DNA of 64,000 bases, taken from positions 806,001 through 870,000 of the forward strand of contig NZ_CP170554.1 of the NCBI RefSeq assembly GCF_042701255.1, written 5' to 3'. The translations under genes were made by a program, and so were the position numbers. Position 1 is the first letter of the stretch. Each line of letters starts with the position of its first letter. The notes below the pieces were generated by a model. The model had not been told where the DNA came from. It made no database searches and saw only the letters and a program-made list of their open reading frames with translations. Below, piece by piece: positions 48,169 through 56,926 of this stretch. Origin of the DNA: Tahibacter sp042701255. GTDB taxonomy: Bacteria > Pseudomonadota > Gammaproteobacteria > Xanthomonadales > Rhodanobacteraceae.

Positions 48169-48969
48169 TCAGGCCGCGCGGCGCAGTTCCTGCTGCAGCC
48201 CGCTCGGCAGGGTCACGCTCGCGGCGACGGGCAGGTGGTCGGAGAAGGCTTGCGGCAAAGTCCACAAGCTGTCTATTTGCAGATTTTCCGAAACCAGGAT
48301 GTGATCGATCGCGCGGCGCGGGCGCCAGCTCGGGAACGTCGGCGGCGGCGCCAGCGGCGGCACCAGCGACGTCTTGCGATACAGCTCGCGCAGCTCGGCG
48401 CTGTCGGCCGCGCAGTTGAGGTCGCCCATGAGCACCGCATGCGAAGCGTCGGCCAGCAGCTCGGCGATGAAGCCGAGCTGGCGCATGCGCGCTTCCGGCC
48501 CCAGCGACAGATGCGAAATGACGACGGTCAGGCCCTGGGCGCCGCTGCCGAAACGCGCGAGCAGCGCGCCGCGCCCGGGTATGCGGCCCGGCAGCGGATG
48601 ATCGATGACTTCGCTGGGTTCGATGCGGCTGATCAGGCCGTTGGCCGACTGGGCCAGGCGCGACACGCGCCGGTTCGGCTGATGGCTCCAGTAGGGGAAG
48701 CCGGCAGTCTCGGCGATGTACTGGGTCTGGTTGACGAAGCCCGAGCGCAAGGTGCCGGCATCGGCCTCCTGCAGGCCTACGACGTCGAAATCCTCGATCG
48801 ATCGCGCGAGCGCCTCGAGATTGGCGCGCTTGCCGGGATGCGGCAGCCAGCTGCGCGTCACGTAGTCGCTGTATCGGCCGACGCTGGCGCCGGCGACGAT
48901 GTTGCAGCTGAGCAGGCGCAGTCGGTCGGTGGAGGGACTGCTGGGGTCGGAGCCGGGCGGGGCACTCAT
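48169..48969 (-). CDS. Endonuclease/exonuclease/phosphatase family hydrolase
   Basis: This is a 266-aa EEP-fold protein. Catalytic motifs are 'RLLSCNIVAG' (Asn), 'VVGLQEADAG' (metal-binding Glu), 'VVISHLSLG', 'VLMGDLNCAAD' (Asp/Asn), 'RRAIDHILVS' and 'FSDHLPVAASV' (Asp-His). No signal peptide is visible. The substrate is unknown; the fold covers nucleases and phospholipid phosphatases. It sits downstream of dsbA and cytochrome c4, a neighbourhood I also know from pseudomonads, separated from dsbA by a terminator. Confidence 0.92.
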   Translation of the reverse strand: MSAPPGSDPSSPSTDRLRLLSCNIVAGASVGRYSDYVTRSWLPHPGKRANLEALARSIEDFDVVGLQEADAGTLRSGFVNQTQYIAETAGFPYWSHQPNRRVSRLAQSANGLISRIEPSEVIDHPLPGRIPGRGALLARFGSGAQGLTVVISHLSLGPEARMRQLGFIAELLADASHAVLMGDLNCAADSAELRELYRKTSLVPPLAPPPTFPSWRPRRAIDHILVSENLQIDSLWTLPQAFSDHLPVAASVTLPSGLQQELRRAA

Positions 48970-49027
48970 GGGCGCAGCCTATGCCGGGCGTACCGGCTGC
49001 CGCAAGCGACCTTGGTTGGGTATCTGC

Positions 49028-49067
49028 GCAAAATGCAGACGGCCGGCGGTCTGCACCGCCGGCCGTC
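49028..49067 (-). terminator. Terminator after the dsbA pair
   Basis: A perfect 13-bp stem GACGGCCGGCGGT / ACCGCCGGCCGTC with a 4-nt loop lies just past the dsbA stop on the minus strand. A short TTTT follows ('tgcattttgcg'). Confidence 0.7.
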
Positions 49068-49085
49068 GGGTACGCGACAGGCTGC

Positions 49086-49745
49086 TTACTTCTTCTTCGC
49101 GGCCTTGAGTTCCTTGTCGACCAGCCAGAGCGCGAGCTCGACGGCCTGACCCTGACCGCCGGCCGAGGCCGCGTCGAGGCGGTACTTGCCGTTGACGATC
49201 AGGGTCGGCGTGCTCTCGATCTGATAGGCGACCGCGCGTTCACGGCCCTGGGTCAGATTGCCTTCGACGACGAACGACTGTGCCGTGCTGACGAAGTTCT
49301 TGGGGTCGATGCCGTAGCCGGCGTAGAAACCGCCGAGGTCTTCGATCGTGCGCAGCGGCTTGTGGTCGCGGTGCAGCGCGTCGAACAGCGCCTGATGCGT
49401 CTTGTCGAGCACGCCGAGCGCCTGCGCCGTGTAGTAGGCGCGGGCCAGCGGTTCCCAGGACGGGTTGAACACGACCGGCATGTAGCTGAACGTCACGCCG
49501 GCGGGCAGACGCGACTTGAGCTGGTCCGCATACGGCTGGAAGTGCGCGCAGTGCGGGCAGGCGTACGAGAACACTTCGGTGACTTCGACCTTGCCGGCCG
49601 CCGGCGGCGTCGGCTTGGCGAGGACGATGTAGTGCTGGCCTTCCTTCCATTCGGTCGGCTTGGCCGCGGCGGCCTTGTCGTCCTGGGCGCTGCAGGCGCC
49701 GACGGCGAGGACGCCGGCAATCAGAAACAGCAATCGCTTGAGCAT
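49086..49745 (-). CDS. dsbA: DsbA-like thiol:disulfide interchange protein (CPHC)
   Basis: This 219-aa periplasmic oxidase introduces disulfides into exported proteins. The N-terminus ends in a possible lipobox VGAC (Cys18), so it may be membrane-tethered. The thioredoxin fold has the active site C63-P-H-C66 ('VFSYACPHCAHFQ') and the cis-Pro loop 'IESTPTLIVNGKYRL'. An alpha-helical insert lies between them. It follows a second dsbA-like gene by 21 bp and is likely co-transcribed with it. Confidence 0.95.
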   Translation of the reverse strand: MLKRLLFLIAGVLAVGACSAQDDKAAAAKPTEWKEGQHYIVLAKPTPPAAGKVEVTEVFSYACPHCAHFQPYADQLKSRLPAGVTFSYMPVVFNPSWEPLARAYYTAQALGVLDKTHQALFDALHRDHKPLRTIEDLGGFYAGYGIDPKNFVSTAQSFVVEGNLTQGRERAVAYQIESTPTLIVNGKYRLDAASAGGQGQAVELALWLVDKELKAAKKK

Positions 49746-49766
49746 GGTGATCTCCGGAACGTCGGA

Positions 49767-50441
49767 TTATTTGGCGGCGGCAGCGGATTCCTGCGCCACG
49801 AGGTGCAGGACGATGGCTTGGAGATTGTCCCAGCTGCCGGCGCTCTGGCCGGTCAGGCGGTACTTGCCGTTGATGATGAAGGTCGGCGTCGAGTCGACCT
49901 GCACGGCCTTGATGAAGGCGTCGGCCTTCTTCATCTTGGTGTTGATCGCAAAGGAGTTGGCCACGCCGGTGAAGTCGGCGGCCTTGACGCCGTACTTCTC
50001 GTAGAACTTGGCGACGTCATCCAGCGTCGGCGCCGGATCCTTGATCTTGCCGTTGACGACGACGGCCAGCGGGCCGTTGCTCCAGATCGCCGAGAACATG
50101 TCCTCGTGGGCCTTCTCGGCCACACCCAGGACCTGCGCGGTGAAGTAGGCGCGCTGGAACAGCGGCCACTGCTCGCCCTGGTTCCACGAGGCCGGCACGT
50201 AGTTCATGACCGCGTTCGGCGGCAGCTTGGCCTTGATCTCCTTGACCTTGGGCGCGGCCGAGAAGCAGGCCGGGCAGCCGTAGGAGAAGACTTCGGTCAC
50301 TTCGACCTTGTCCGGCTGAGCCGTGACCTGCGGCGGGTCGATCTTGAAATAGTGCTTGCCTTCCTGCCACTGGCCGCTCTGGGCGGACACGCTGGCCGCG
50401 GCGACGAGGCCGACGAAACCGAGAGCGAAACGCTGAAACAT
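49767..50441 (-). CDS. DsbA-like protein with CPAC active site
   Basis: This is a 224-aa paralogue of the neighbouring DsbA. The signal peptide is residues 1-20 (ending SVSA). The active site reads C56-P-A-C59 ('VFSYGCPACFSAAPKV') instead of the CPHC typical of DsbA. The cis-Pro loop 'VDSTPTFIINGKYRLTG' is intact. Replacing the active-site His, which makes DsbA strongly oxidising, should lower the redox potential, so it may act as a weaker oxidase or another kind of exchange protein. It is first in the dsbA pair. Confidence 0.93.
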   Translation of the reverse strand: MFQRFALGFVGLVAAASVSAQSGQWQEGKHYFKIDPPQVTAQPDKVEVTEVFSYGCPACFSAAPKVKEIKAKLPPNAVMNYVPASWNQGEQWPLFQRAYFTAQVLGVAEKAHEDMFSAIWSNGPLAVVVNGKIKDPAPTLDDVAKFYEKYGVKAADFTGVANSFAINTKMKKADAFIKAVQVDSTPTFIINGKYRLTGQSAGSWDNLQAIVLHLVAQESAAAAK

Positions 50442-50617
50442 CCGGATCTCCTGGTGGTGCCGCGGCCGTCGCCGGCCGTGGCTGTCATTGCGATTCCGGA
50501 GCGTAGCGAGTCGGGCAGGCCCCGGAGCGGCCGTTGGGCAAAGACACGCCGGACCGGGGCGAGTTCACGCCGAACGGCGTGCGCCGCCGCCGGCGTTCAG
50601 CCCGGCATGGCCGGGTC

Positions 50618-51283
50618 TTACGGGGCCTTGGCCGTAGCGAGCGGCTTGCTCGTGTGCAGGCCTTCGGCGTACGAGGCGACCGCGTTCACGTCCTGCTCGC
50701 TGAGGCGCTTGGCGATCTCCGGCATGATCTTGGAGCGGTCGTCCTCGCCCCAGGTCGTGCCGTTCTGCCAGTCCTTGAGCTTGGCCACGACATAGTCGGT
50801 CCACTGGCCGGCGATCTGCGGGTAGCCTGAGCCCGGATTGCCGCGGCCCGAAGGACCATGGCAGGACATGCAGGCCGGGATGCCGCGCTTGACGTCGCCC
50901 GAGCGCCAGAGCTGCTCGCCGCGCGCCTTCAGCGCCTGGTCGCCGTTGCCCGGCGTGGCCTGCTTGGTCGCGAAATGGGCGCCGAGATCGTGCATGTCCT
51001 CGTCCGACAGGGTCGAGGCGAAGCCGAGCATGATCGGGTTGTTGCGGGCGCTGGACTTGAACAGCGCGAGCTGGCGCGCGATGTAGTCGGCCTGCTGGCC
51101 GGCCAGCTTGGGGTACTGCTTGTCGGTGGAGTTACCGTCGGAACCGTGGCAGGCGCCGCAGGCGGCAGCCTTGGCTTCGCCGGCCTTTGCATCGCCGGCA
51201 ACGGCGTGCGGCGCGGCCGTTTCCGCCTGGATCGAACCTGCGGCGAGCAAGCCCGCCAGAGCAACTACGCGCCGAAAACTCAT
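50618..51283 (-). CDS. Diheme cytochrome c4
   Basis: This is a 221-aa periplasmic electron carrier. A signal peptide (1-20) is followed by two homologous cytochrome c domains. The heme sites are C42-G-A-C45-H46 and C138-M-S-C141-H142. Likely axial Met ligands are in 'NNPIMLGFA' and 'RSKIMPEIAKRL'. Cytochrome c4 feeds terminal oxidases. ATG 51283 starts the signal peptide; upstream frame to 51844 is antisense to engB. The divergent engB is the conserved neighbour in pseudomonads. Confidence 0.96.
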   Translation of the reverse strand: MSFRRVVALAGLLAAGSIQAETAAPHAVAGDAKAGEAKAAACGACHGSDGNSTDKQYPKLAGQQADYIARQLALFKSSARNNPIMLGFASTLSDEDMHDLGAHFATKQATPGNGDQALKARGEQLWRSGDVKRGIPACMSCHGPSGRGNPGSGYPQIAGQWTDYVVAKLKDWQNGTTWGEDDRSKIMPEIAKRLSEQDVNAVASYAEGLHTSKPLATAKAP

Positions 51284-51421
51284 TACACTCGACTCCACAT
51301 AGGCTGGAAACGCGGCCATCCCCGGCGGGCTGAGGCTGGCGGGGGACAGAAAACCGCCGAATTGTACCAGCGCCCCCCAGACGGTCAAACGCCCCGCGTG
51401 CGCCGCCGCTCCGAGCCAAAC

Positions 51422-52042
51422 ATGTCCGATACCCTGTTCCGCCGCGCCCGTTTTCGTCTGGCCGCGCACGAATTGCGCCAGCTCCCTGCCGACGTGGGCG
51501 CCGAAGTCGCCTTTGCCGGCCGTTCCAACGCCGGCAAATCCAGCGCGCTCAACCGCATCTGCGACCAGGTCGGTCTCGCGCGCACCTCCAAGACGCCGGG
51601 CCGCACGCAGCAGCTCGTCGTGTTCGAGCTCGACGAGCGCCGCCGCCTGATCGACCTGCCCGGCTATGGCTACGCGAAGGTGCCGCCGACCCTGCGCGAT
51701 CACTGGCGCGAGCTCATCGACGCCTATCTGAGCGGCCGCCAGTCGCTGCGCGGTGTCGTGCTGATCATGGACAGCCGCCATCCGCTCAAGGATTTCGACC
51801 GCCTGATGCTGCAGTACTGCCGCGACATCAACCTGCCTTGCCATGTGCTGATGACCAAGGTCGACAAGCTGTCGCGCGGCGACGCCGCGCGCACGCTGCT
51901 CGGCGCGCGCCGCGAAATGGCCAGCCTGTGCCCCGGCGCGACGATCCAGGCGTTCTCGTCACTGGACAAGATCGGCATCGACGAGGCACGTACGGCGATC
52001 GGCGCCTGGCTGGAAGAGCCTGCACCGGACGACGCTCCGTAG
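51422..52042 (+). CDS. engB: Ribosome biogenesis GTP-binding protein
   Basis: This is a 206-aa small GTPase (YihA/YsxC) needed for large-subunit assembly. G-motifs are the P-loop 'FAGRSNAGKSSALN', Thr in 'KTPGRTQQL' (switch I), 'LIDLPGYGYAKV' (switch II) and 'VLMTKVDKLSR' (TKxD guanine specificity). The length is usual. ATG 51422 is the family start; the longer upstream frame is antisense to the cytochrome gene. Confidence 0.97.
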   Translation: MSDTLFRRARFRLAAHELRQLPADVGAEVAFAGRSNAGKSSALNRICDQVGLARTSKTPGRTQQLVVFELDERRRLIDLPGYGYAKVPPTLRDHWRELIDAYLSGRQSLRGVVLIMDSRHPLKDFDRLMLQYCRDINLPCHVLMTKVDKLSRGDAARTLLGARREMASLCPGATIQAFSSLDKIGIDEARTAIGAWLEEPAPDDAP

Positions 52043-52325
52043 TACGGATATTGCGCTGCCGTCGCTGGCGAGAAACGGCTGAGTTTTCCCCGCTTTTCAC
52101 GAGGTTTCTGTCAGGGCGAATCGGGGAAAGCTTTCCGCTGCATCTCTTGCGAAGGTCGTGGCGGTACGTGTTGCCCGTGCACGGCAACCTAACTTGCAAA
52201 GCACTCCACCGATTCCACGCAACGACGAAACGACACCATTCGGATCCGCGCGACCCCGCTGCGTAAACAGGGCGATGCGGCGCGCAATGCGCGCGGCACT
52301 CGTCCGTCGCAAAGGAGCCGAGCGC

Positions 52326-53738
52326 ATGAAGCTGATCTCGGCGGGAGTGCCCTGCGGCAGGCCGCCGCAACGTCGTCGTCGCTGCATCACGGTTGCGTTG
52401 TTCACATTGTTCGTCGCGTCACCGCTGACGGCCGCAACCTTTGTCGTGAACACGGCCGACGACGCCGTCGATGCGCTGCCCGGTGACGGCCGCTGCGCAG
52501 ACGTTGTGGACCGCTGCACCTTGCGTGCAGCCGTGCAGGAAACGAATGCATTGATCGGTGCCGACCGCATCGAGCTGCCGGCCGGCGAGTTCCGTCTGAG
52601 CCTGGCCGGCAGCGGCGAAGATCTCGCCGCGAGCGGCGACCTGGACATCCGAGACGATCTGACCATCGCCGGCGCGGGCGCCGCGCTGACCTTCATCGAC
52701 GCCGACGCACGCGACCGCGTCGTCGAAGTGCATGCGGGAACGGCAACGCGCCGGGTCGCCTTGAGCGGGCTGACCTTGCGCAACGGCCGCCTCGTGCCGC
52801 CGACCGCCCACGGCGGCGCCGGCCTGCGCGCCGCGCCGGCGACCGCGCTCGAACTGGACGATGTCGTGCTCACCGGCCACCACGTCGCCTGGGTCTGGAC
52901 CGGTGTCGCGCTCGATGTCGAGGGCTGTCTCGTCGGCCGCCGCGTGCGCGTGCTGGCCAACGTCGCGAGCGAAAGCGGCGAAACGATCTACGTCCACGGC
53001 GATCCCGGCGGCGCAGCGACGGCGTGTATCGAACTGAGCGACAGCGAGATCCGCGGCAACCTCGGTACGCGCGGCGGTGCGCTGACCGGCGACTACGCGC
53101 GCGTCCGGATCGAGCGCAGCCTGATCGCCGACAACCAGGCGAGCTCGGGCGCTGGTGCGTTCCTGTTCAACGTCGATGCGCCGGCGCGGCTGGAAAACGT
53201 CACGATCAGCGGCAACCGCGGTCTTTACGGCGCGATCATGAACGACGGCCACTCGCGCCTGGACATCGTCAACAGCACGATCGCGCGCAACGGTCCGGTC
53301 GTCGGCCAGCAATCCATCAGCGGCGGCATCATCGACGTGCACGGCGGCTCGGGCCTCGTGTTCCTGCGCAATACCATCCTGGCCGGCAACGGTCCCGCCA
53401 CGCACTACACCGACTGCAACCACGCGAATTCCGACGGCGGCGGCAATCTGCTCGGCAATGCGCAGGACTGCGCGTTCGTCGCGCAGCCGAAGGACCAGCT
53501 CGACGTCGATCCCGGCCTCGGTCCGCTGATCGGCCACGGCGGTTTTGCGGCCGCGCATGCGCCGGGTCCTGCGGCGATCGACCGCGGTACGGATCAGGGC
53601 TGTCCCGCGACCGATCAGCGCGGTGCGTCCAGGCCCGTCGATGGCGACGGCGATGGTGTCGCGCGCTGCGATGCCGGTGCGCTGGAATTGGCCGACGCGT
53701 TGTTCGGCCACGATTTCGACAGTGCGCTGCGGCGCTGA
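52326..53738 (+). CDS. Secreted CSLREA-type parallel beta-helix protein
   Basis: This is a 470-aa exported protein. The signal region (1-37) has a long basic n-region. A CSLREA-like module follows: 'TFVVNTADDAVDALPGDGRC' and 'CTLRAAVQETNAL', ending in 'ADRIELPAGEFRLSL'. Residues about 110-400 are repeats of a right-handed parallel beta-helix ('VRIERSLIADNQASSGAGAF', 'ARLENVTISGNRGLYGAIMN'). The C-terminus reads 'ADALFGHDFDSALRR', similar to the tail of the relic at 5155. It is probably a cell-surface or secreted adhesin-like protein. No catalytic residues are evident. Confidence 0.85.
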   Translation: MKLISAGVPCGRPPQRRRRCITVALFTLFVASPLTAATFVVNTADDAVDALPGDGRCADVVDRCTLRAAVQETNALIGADRIELPAGEFRLSLAGSGEDLAASGDLDIRDDLTIAGAGAALTFIDADARDRVVEVHAGTATRRVALSGLTLRNGRLVPPTAHGGAGLRAAPATALELDDVVLTGHHVAWVWTGVALDVEGCLVGRRVRVLANVASESGETIYVHGDPGGAATACIELSDSEIRGNLGTRGGALTGDYARVRIERSLIADNQASSGAGAFLFNVDAPARLENVTISGNRGLYGAIMNDGHSRLDIVNSTIARNGPVVGQQSISGGIIDVHGGSGLVFLRNTILAGNGPATHYTDCNHANSDGGGNLLGNAQDCAFVAQPKDQLDVDPGLGPLIGHGGFAAAHAPGPAAIDRGTDQGCPATDQRGASRPVDGDGDGVARCDAGALELADALFGHDFDSALRR

Positions 53739-53741
53739 GCG

Positions 53742-53770
53742 CGCAGGCTGCCGGACCGGCTGCCTGCGCG
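53742..53770. terminator. Hairpin between convergent genes
   Basis: Two 14-nt arms (53742-53755 and 53757-53770) pair with one mismatch (GCGCAGGCTGCCGG / CCGGCTGCCTGCGC). It lies between the ends of the beta-helix gene and the TonB receptor gene. No clear T-run is present; it may be a shared bidirectional terminator. Confidence 0.5.
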
Positions 53771-53785
53771 CCGCATTGGTTTACT

Positions 53786-56700
53786 TCAGAGCGCCTTGCC
53801 GCCGAACTTGTGCGTGTACTGCAGGTAGAACTGGCGGCCCGTCGCGTCGAACCACGAGATGTCGTAGTACGGATACGCCGTCGCCGTCGCATCGCGCGGC
53901 GGCATCTTGTCGAACAGGTTGTTCACCGACAGCGACAGCTGCGCGCGCTCGTTGAAGCGGTACTGCAGCGACGCGTTGTAGCGGTAGGTCGCGCCGATCC
54001 ACGGGCTGCCGCCGTCTTCCGGGTCGTAGACCTGCGAATACGAGTCGGAGTTGGGCAGATGGCCGAGGCGTTCGCCGTGCAGGGTCGCGGTCCAGCGGCT
54101 CTTCTCCCAGCTGACGCTGGCGCTGGCCTTGGTGCGCGGGATGTCGAAGCCGCTGTTGACGGCGAACTGGTCTTCCACCGAGTCGCCGGTGTACTGCTGG
54201 CTCTCGTGGCGGCGCACCCAGGTGTAGTTGCCGCTGAAGCGGAACAGGCCGATGTCGGTTTCGAGCCGGTAGTGCGTGCTGAAGTCGATGCCGCTGGTGC
54301 GTTCGCGCGCGATGTTGATCGGATTGACGAAGACGCCGTACAGGCCGCCGTCGTTGGAGCGGCGCACGCGCGCGAGCGCGTCGATGCAGGTCGGCGAGTT
54401 CGGATCGACCGCCGTGCCGTCGACGCGTCGGCCGATGCGGCAGCTCGCTTCGTCCTGCAGCACGCCGTCGATGCGCAGGTCCTGCACCTGGTTGCGCAGG
54501 TCGATGTCGAAGTAGTCCAGCGAGAAGTCGAGATTGGCCAGCGGCGAGAACACGAAGCCGGCCGTGTACGACTTGCTGGTTTCCGGATTCAGGCGGCGGT
54601 TGCCGGCGCGCGTGACGATGACGCCTTCGTCGCCGAAGGAGCAGTCGGCGATGTCGACGCCCGGTTCCTCGGTGCGGCAGCGGTAATAGTCGCTGCCCGA
54701 GGATTCGAGATTGCCCTCACCCGAGAACACGTAGTGCAGATCCGGCGCGCGGAACGCGGTGCCGTAGGAGCCGCGCACGAGCAGCGAATCCAGCGGACGC
54801 CATTCCAGGCCGCTGCTCCAGGTCACCTTGTCGATGGAGTGGCCGTCGTAGCGGTACTGGTCGTAGCGCGCCGCGGTGCTGAGGCTCAGCGATTCCAGCA
54901 GCGGCAGGCGCAGTTCGCCCGCGGTGGCCCAGCGGTCGCGGCTGCCGGAACCGTCGGAATCGCGCCAGCTGTAGTAGTAATACTGCGTCGCGAGCGGATC
55001 CGGATGCAGCGCGTAGGCCTGGTTGCCGACTTCGATCGTGCCGGCGAAACCGGCGTCGCCGGCCGGCATCGAGAACAGCTCGGGATTGGTCAGGGTCAGC
55101 GACAGCGTGTCGGTGCGCGCCTTGGGCGTATACGTCGTGCGCGCGGCGATCGAATCGTACTCGGCGCGCGTCAGCGGCCGGTACAGGCGATCCGGATCGG
55201 CATTGAAGATCGGAAAGCCGTCTTCGTCGACGCCGAGCTGCGGACCGAGCAGCAGATCGTTCGCACGCGAAGCGACGATCTGCGGCCAGCTGATCGTCGA
55301 CTGGTACTGCGAATGGCTCAGCGCCGCTTCCCAGTCCCAGGCTTCGCCGAGGCGGCCGCGGAAACCGGTGTTCAGGCTGAAGGTCTTCTGCCGGTTGCGG
55401 ATCATGCCGCGATCCAGGCCGCCCATTTCTTCCGGCGTGAACTGGCGCTGCCAGTATTCGACCTGGTCGGTGGCCTGGTTGTAGAAATAGCCTTCTTCGT
55501 TGCCGTCGGGTGCCTGGAAGCTCCACTGTGTCACGTCGCGGAACATCGCGAGTTCGTGATAGCCGGCCTGCACGTCGGCGAACCAGTCGATACCGCCGTC
55601 GAAGGAATAGCTCAGCGAGGCATAGCTGTTCACGCCCTTGCGCCGGCTCGTCATCGTGCCGTAGCCGATGGAGCGGTCGCTGCCGCAGTAATAGCCGTCT
55701 TCGCCGTCGATGCCCCAGCCCGGCCGCGACGCGTAATAGGTCGAGCCGTCGTTGAGCTGGGACAGTCCGGCGCAGGTCGCCGCGCCGGGATCGAGATACT
55801 CGTCGTACCAGTTCGTGCGCAGGAACACGCGGCGCGGCGCGCGCGAACGCGCGGTCGGCGCATCCAGGGTCGAGTCCTGCACGGCGCGTTCGTAAGCCCA
55901 GAGCGGCCGCTGCGACAGCAGCTCCACGCCGTAGACCGCGTTGAAGCGGTCGGTGCTGAAGCCGCTGGACAGGCTCAGGTTGAACGACTCGCCGCCGCCT
56001 CTATCGGTGTCGCCCAGACGCAGGTCGACCGTCGTGCCGTCGGCCTGTTTCTTGAGAATGAAATTGACCACGCCGGAGATCGCGTCCGAGCCGTAGATCG
56101 CCGACGCGCTGCCGGTCAGGATCTCGATGCGCTCGACCATGCCCAGCGGAATGTTGGAGATGTCGGTGAAGTTGCTGCGGCCCTTGAACGGCATCGGAAA
56201 GTCGGCGATGCGCCGGCCGTTGACGAGTACGAGCGTGTGATTCGGGCCCAGTCCGCGCAGGTCGACCTGCTGCGCGCCCGGCGAGAAGTCGGCGCCGCTG
56301 GCCGACTGCTGACTCTGTGTCTCGCCGCCGTTCTGTGTCATCGCGCGCAGCACGTCAGGCACGGTCGTGAATCCGTTCGCCTTGATCTCCTGGGCGGTGA
56401 TCACGGTGATCGGCGCCGGGCCTTCTATCTGCGCGCGCGGTATGCGCGAGCCGGTGACCTGCACGCTTTCGAGCTCCACGACGGGCCGCTCGGCCGCGGC
56501 GCCGGCATCGGCCTGCGGCTTGCTGCGCGCGGCCGGCGCGGGGGCCGGATCGCGCACGATGGCCATGGCGCCGGACTGGTCGCGCTGCAGGTGATGGCCG
56601 CTGCCGCGCAGCAGCTTCTCCAGCGCGTCGGGCGCGGTCATCGACCCTTTGACGCCACCGGTCTTGAGCCCTTTGAGCTCGTCGGCGGAATAGACGAACT

Positions 56701-56848
56701 GCGCGCCCGACTGGCGCGCCAGGGCATCCAGTGCGGTGGTCAGATCGCCGGCCGGAATGTCCAGGGTTTCGGTGCCGTTCTGTGCCTGAGCCGCGAGCGC
56801 CGCGCTGCAGGCCAGCGCGAGTACCAGTTTCCGTATGCCTTTCCGCAT
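53786..56848 (-). CDS. TonB-dependent receptor with N-terminal STN signalling domain
   Basis: This is a transducer-type receptor of about 1020 aa. The signal peptide 'MRKGIRKLVLALACSAALAA' is followed by a secretin/TonB short N-terminal (STN) domain at about 25-95 ('LDIPAGDLTTALDALARQSG', 'APDALEKLLRGSGHHLQ'). Then a TonB-box region 'VELESVQVTGSRIPRAQIEG', a plug with 'QQVDLRGLGPNHTLVLVNGR' and 'IYGSDAISGVVNFILKKQ', and a C-terminal barrel ending in 'GRQFYLQYTHKF'. ATG 56848 has GGGGG six bases upstream; 56854 is possible. The STN domain plus adjacent FecR and FecI point to ligand-induced surface signalling. The ligand is unknown. Confidence 0.95.
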   Translation of the reverse strand: MRKGIRKLVLALACSAALAAQAQNGTETLDIPAGDLTTALDALARQSGAQFVYSADELKGLKTGGVKGSMTAPDALEKLLRGSGHHLQRDQSGAMAIVRDPAPAPAARSKPQADAGAAAERPVVELESVQVTGSRIPRAQIEGPAPITVITAQEIKANGFTTVPDVLRAMTQNGGETQSQQSASGADFSPGAQQVDLRGLGPNHTLVLVNGRRIADFPMPFKGRSNFTDISNIPLGMVERIEILTGSASAIYGSDAISGVVNFILKKQADGTTVDLRLGDTDRGGGESFNLSLSSGFSTDRFNAVYGVELLSQRPLWAYERAVQDSTLDAPTARSRAPRRVFLRTNWYDEYLDPGAATCAGLSQLNDGSTYYASRPGWGIDGEDGYYCGSDRSIGYGTMTSRRKGVNSYASLSYSFDGGIDWFADVQAGYHELAMFRDVTQWSFQAPDGNEEGYFYNQATDQVEYWQRQFTPEEMGGLDRGMIRNRQKTFSLNTGFRGRLGEAWDWEAALSHSQYQSTISWPQIVASRANDLLLGPQLGVDEDGFPIFNADPDRLYRPLTRAEYDSIAARTTYTPKARTDTLSLTLTNPELFSMPAGDAGFAGTIEVGNQAYALHPDPLATQYYYYSWRDSDGSGSRDRWATAGELRLPLLESLSLSTAARYDQYRYDGHSIDKVTWSSGLEWRPLDSLLVRGSYGTAFRAPDLHYVFSGEGNLESSGSDYYRCRTEEPGVDIADCSFGDEGVIVTRAGNRRLNPETSKSYTAGFVFSPLANLDFSLDYFDIDLRNQVQDLRIDGVLQDEASCRIGRRVDGTAVDPNSPTCIDALARVRRSNDGGLYGVFVNPINIARERTSGIDFSTHYRLETDIGLFRFSGNYTWVRRHESQQYTGDSVEDQFAVNSGFDIPRTKASASVSWEKSRWTATLHGERLGHLPNSDSYSQVYDPEDGGSPWIGATYRYNASLQYRFNERAQLSLSVNNLFDKMPPRDATATAYPYYDISWFDATGRQFYLQYTHKFGGKAL

Positions 56849-56926
56849 CGCCATCCCCCTGCTCGGGCGCACCCCGGCGCCGTTACGGGTTCATGACGAA
56901 CGAGTCGGAGAAATCCCGCCCGTGGT

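Noticed and set aside
53024..56896. 1290-codon plus-strand open frame
   Set aside because: It runs antisense to the STN receptor and out of frame through the beta-helix gene. The composition is Arg/Ala/Val-rich and nothing is recognisable.
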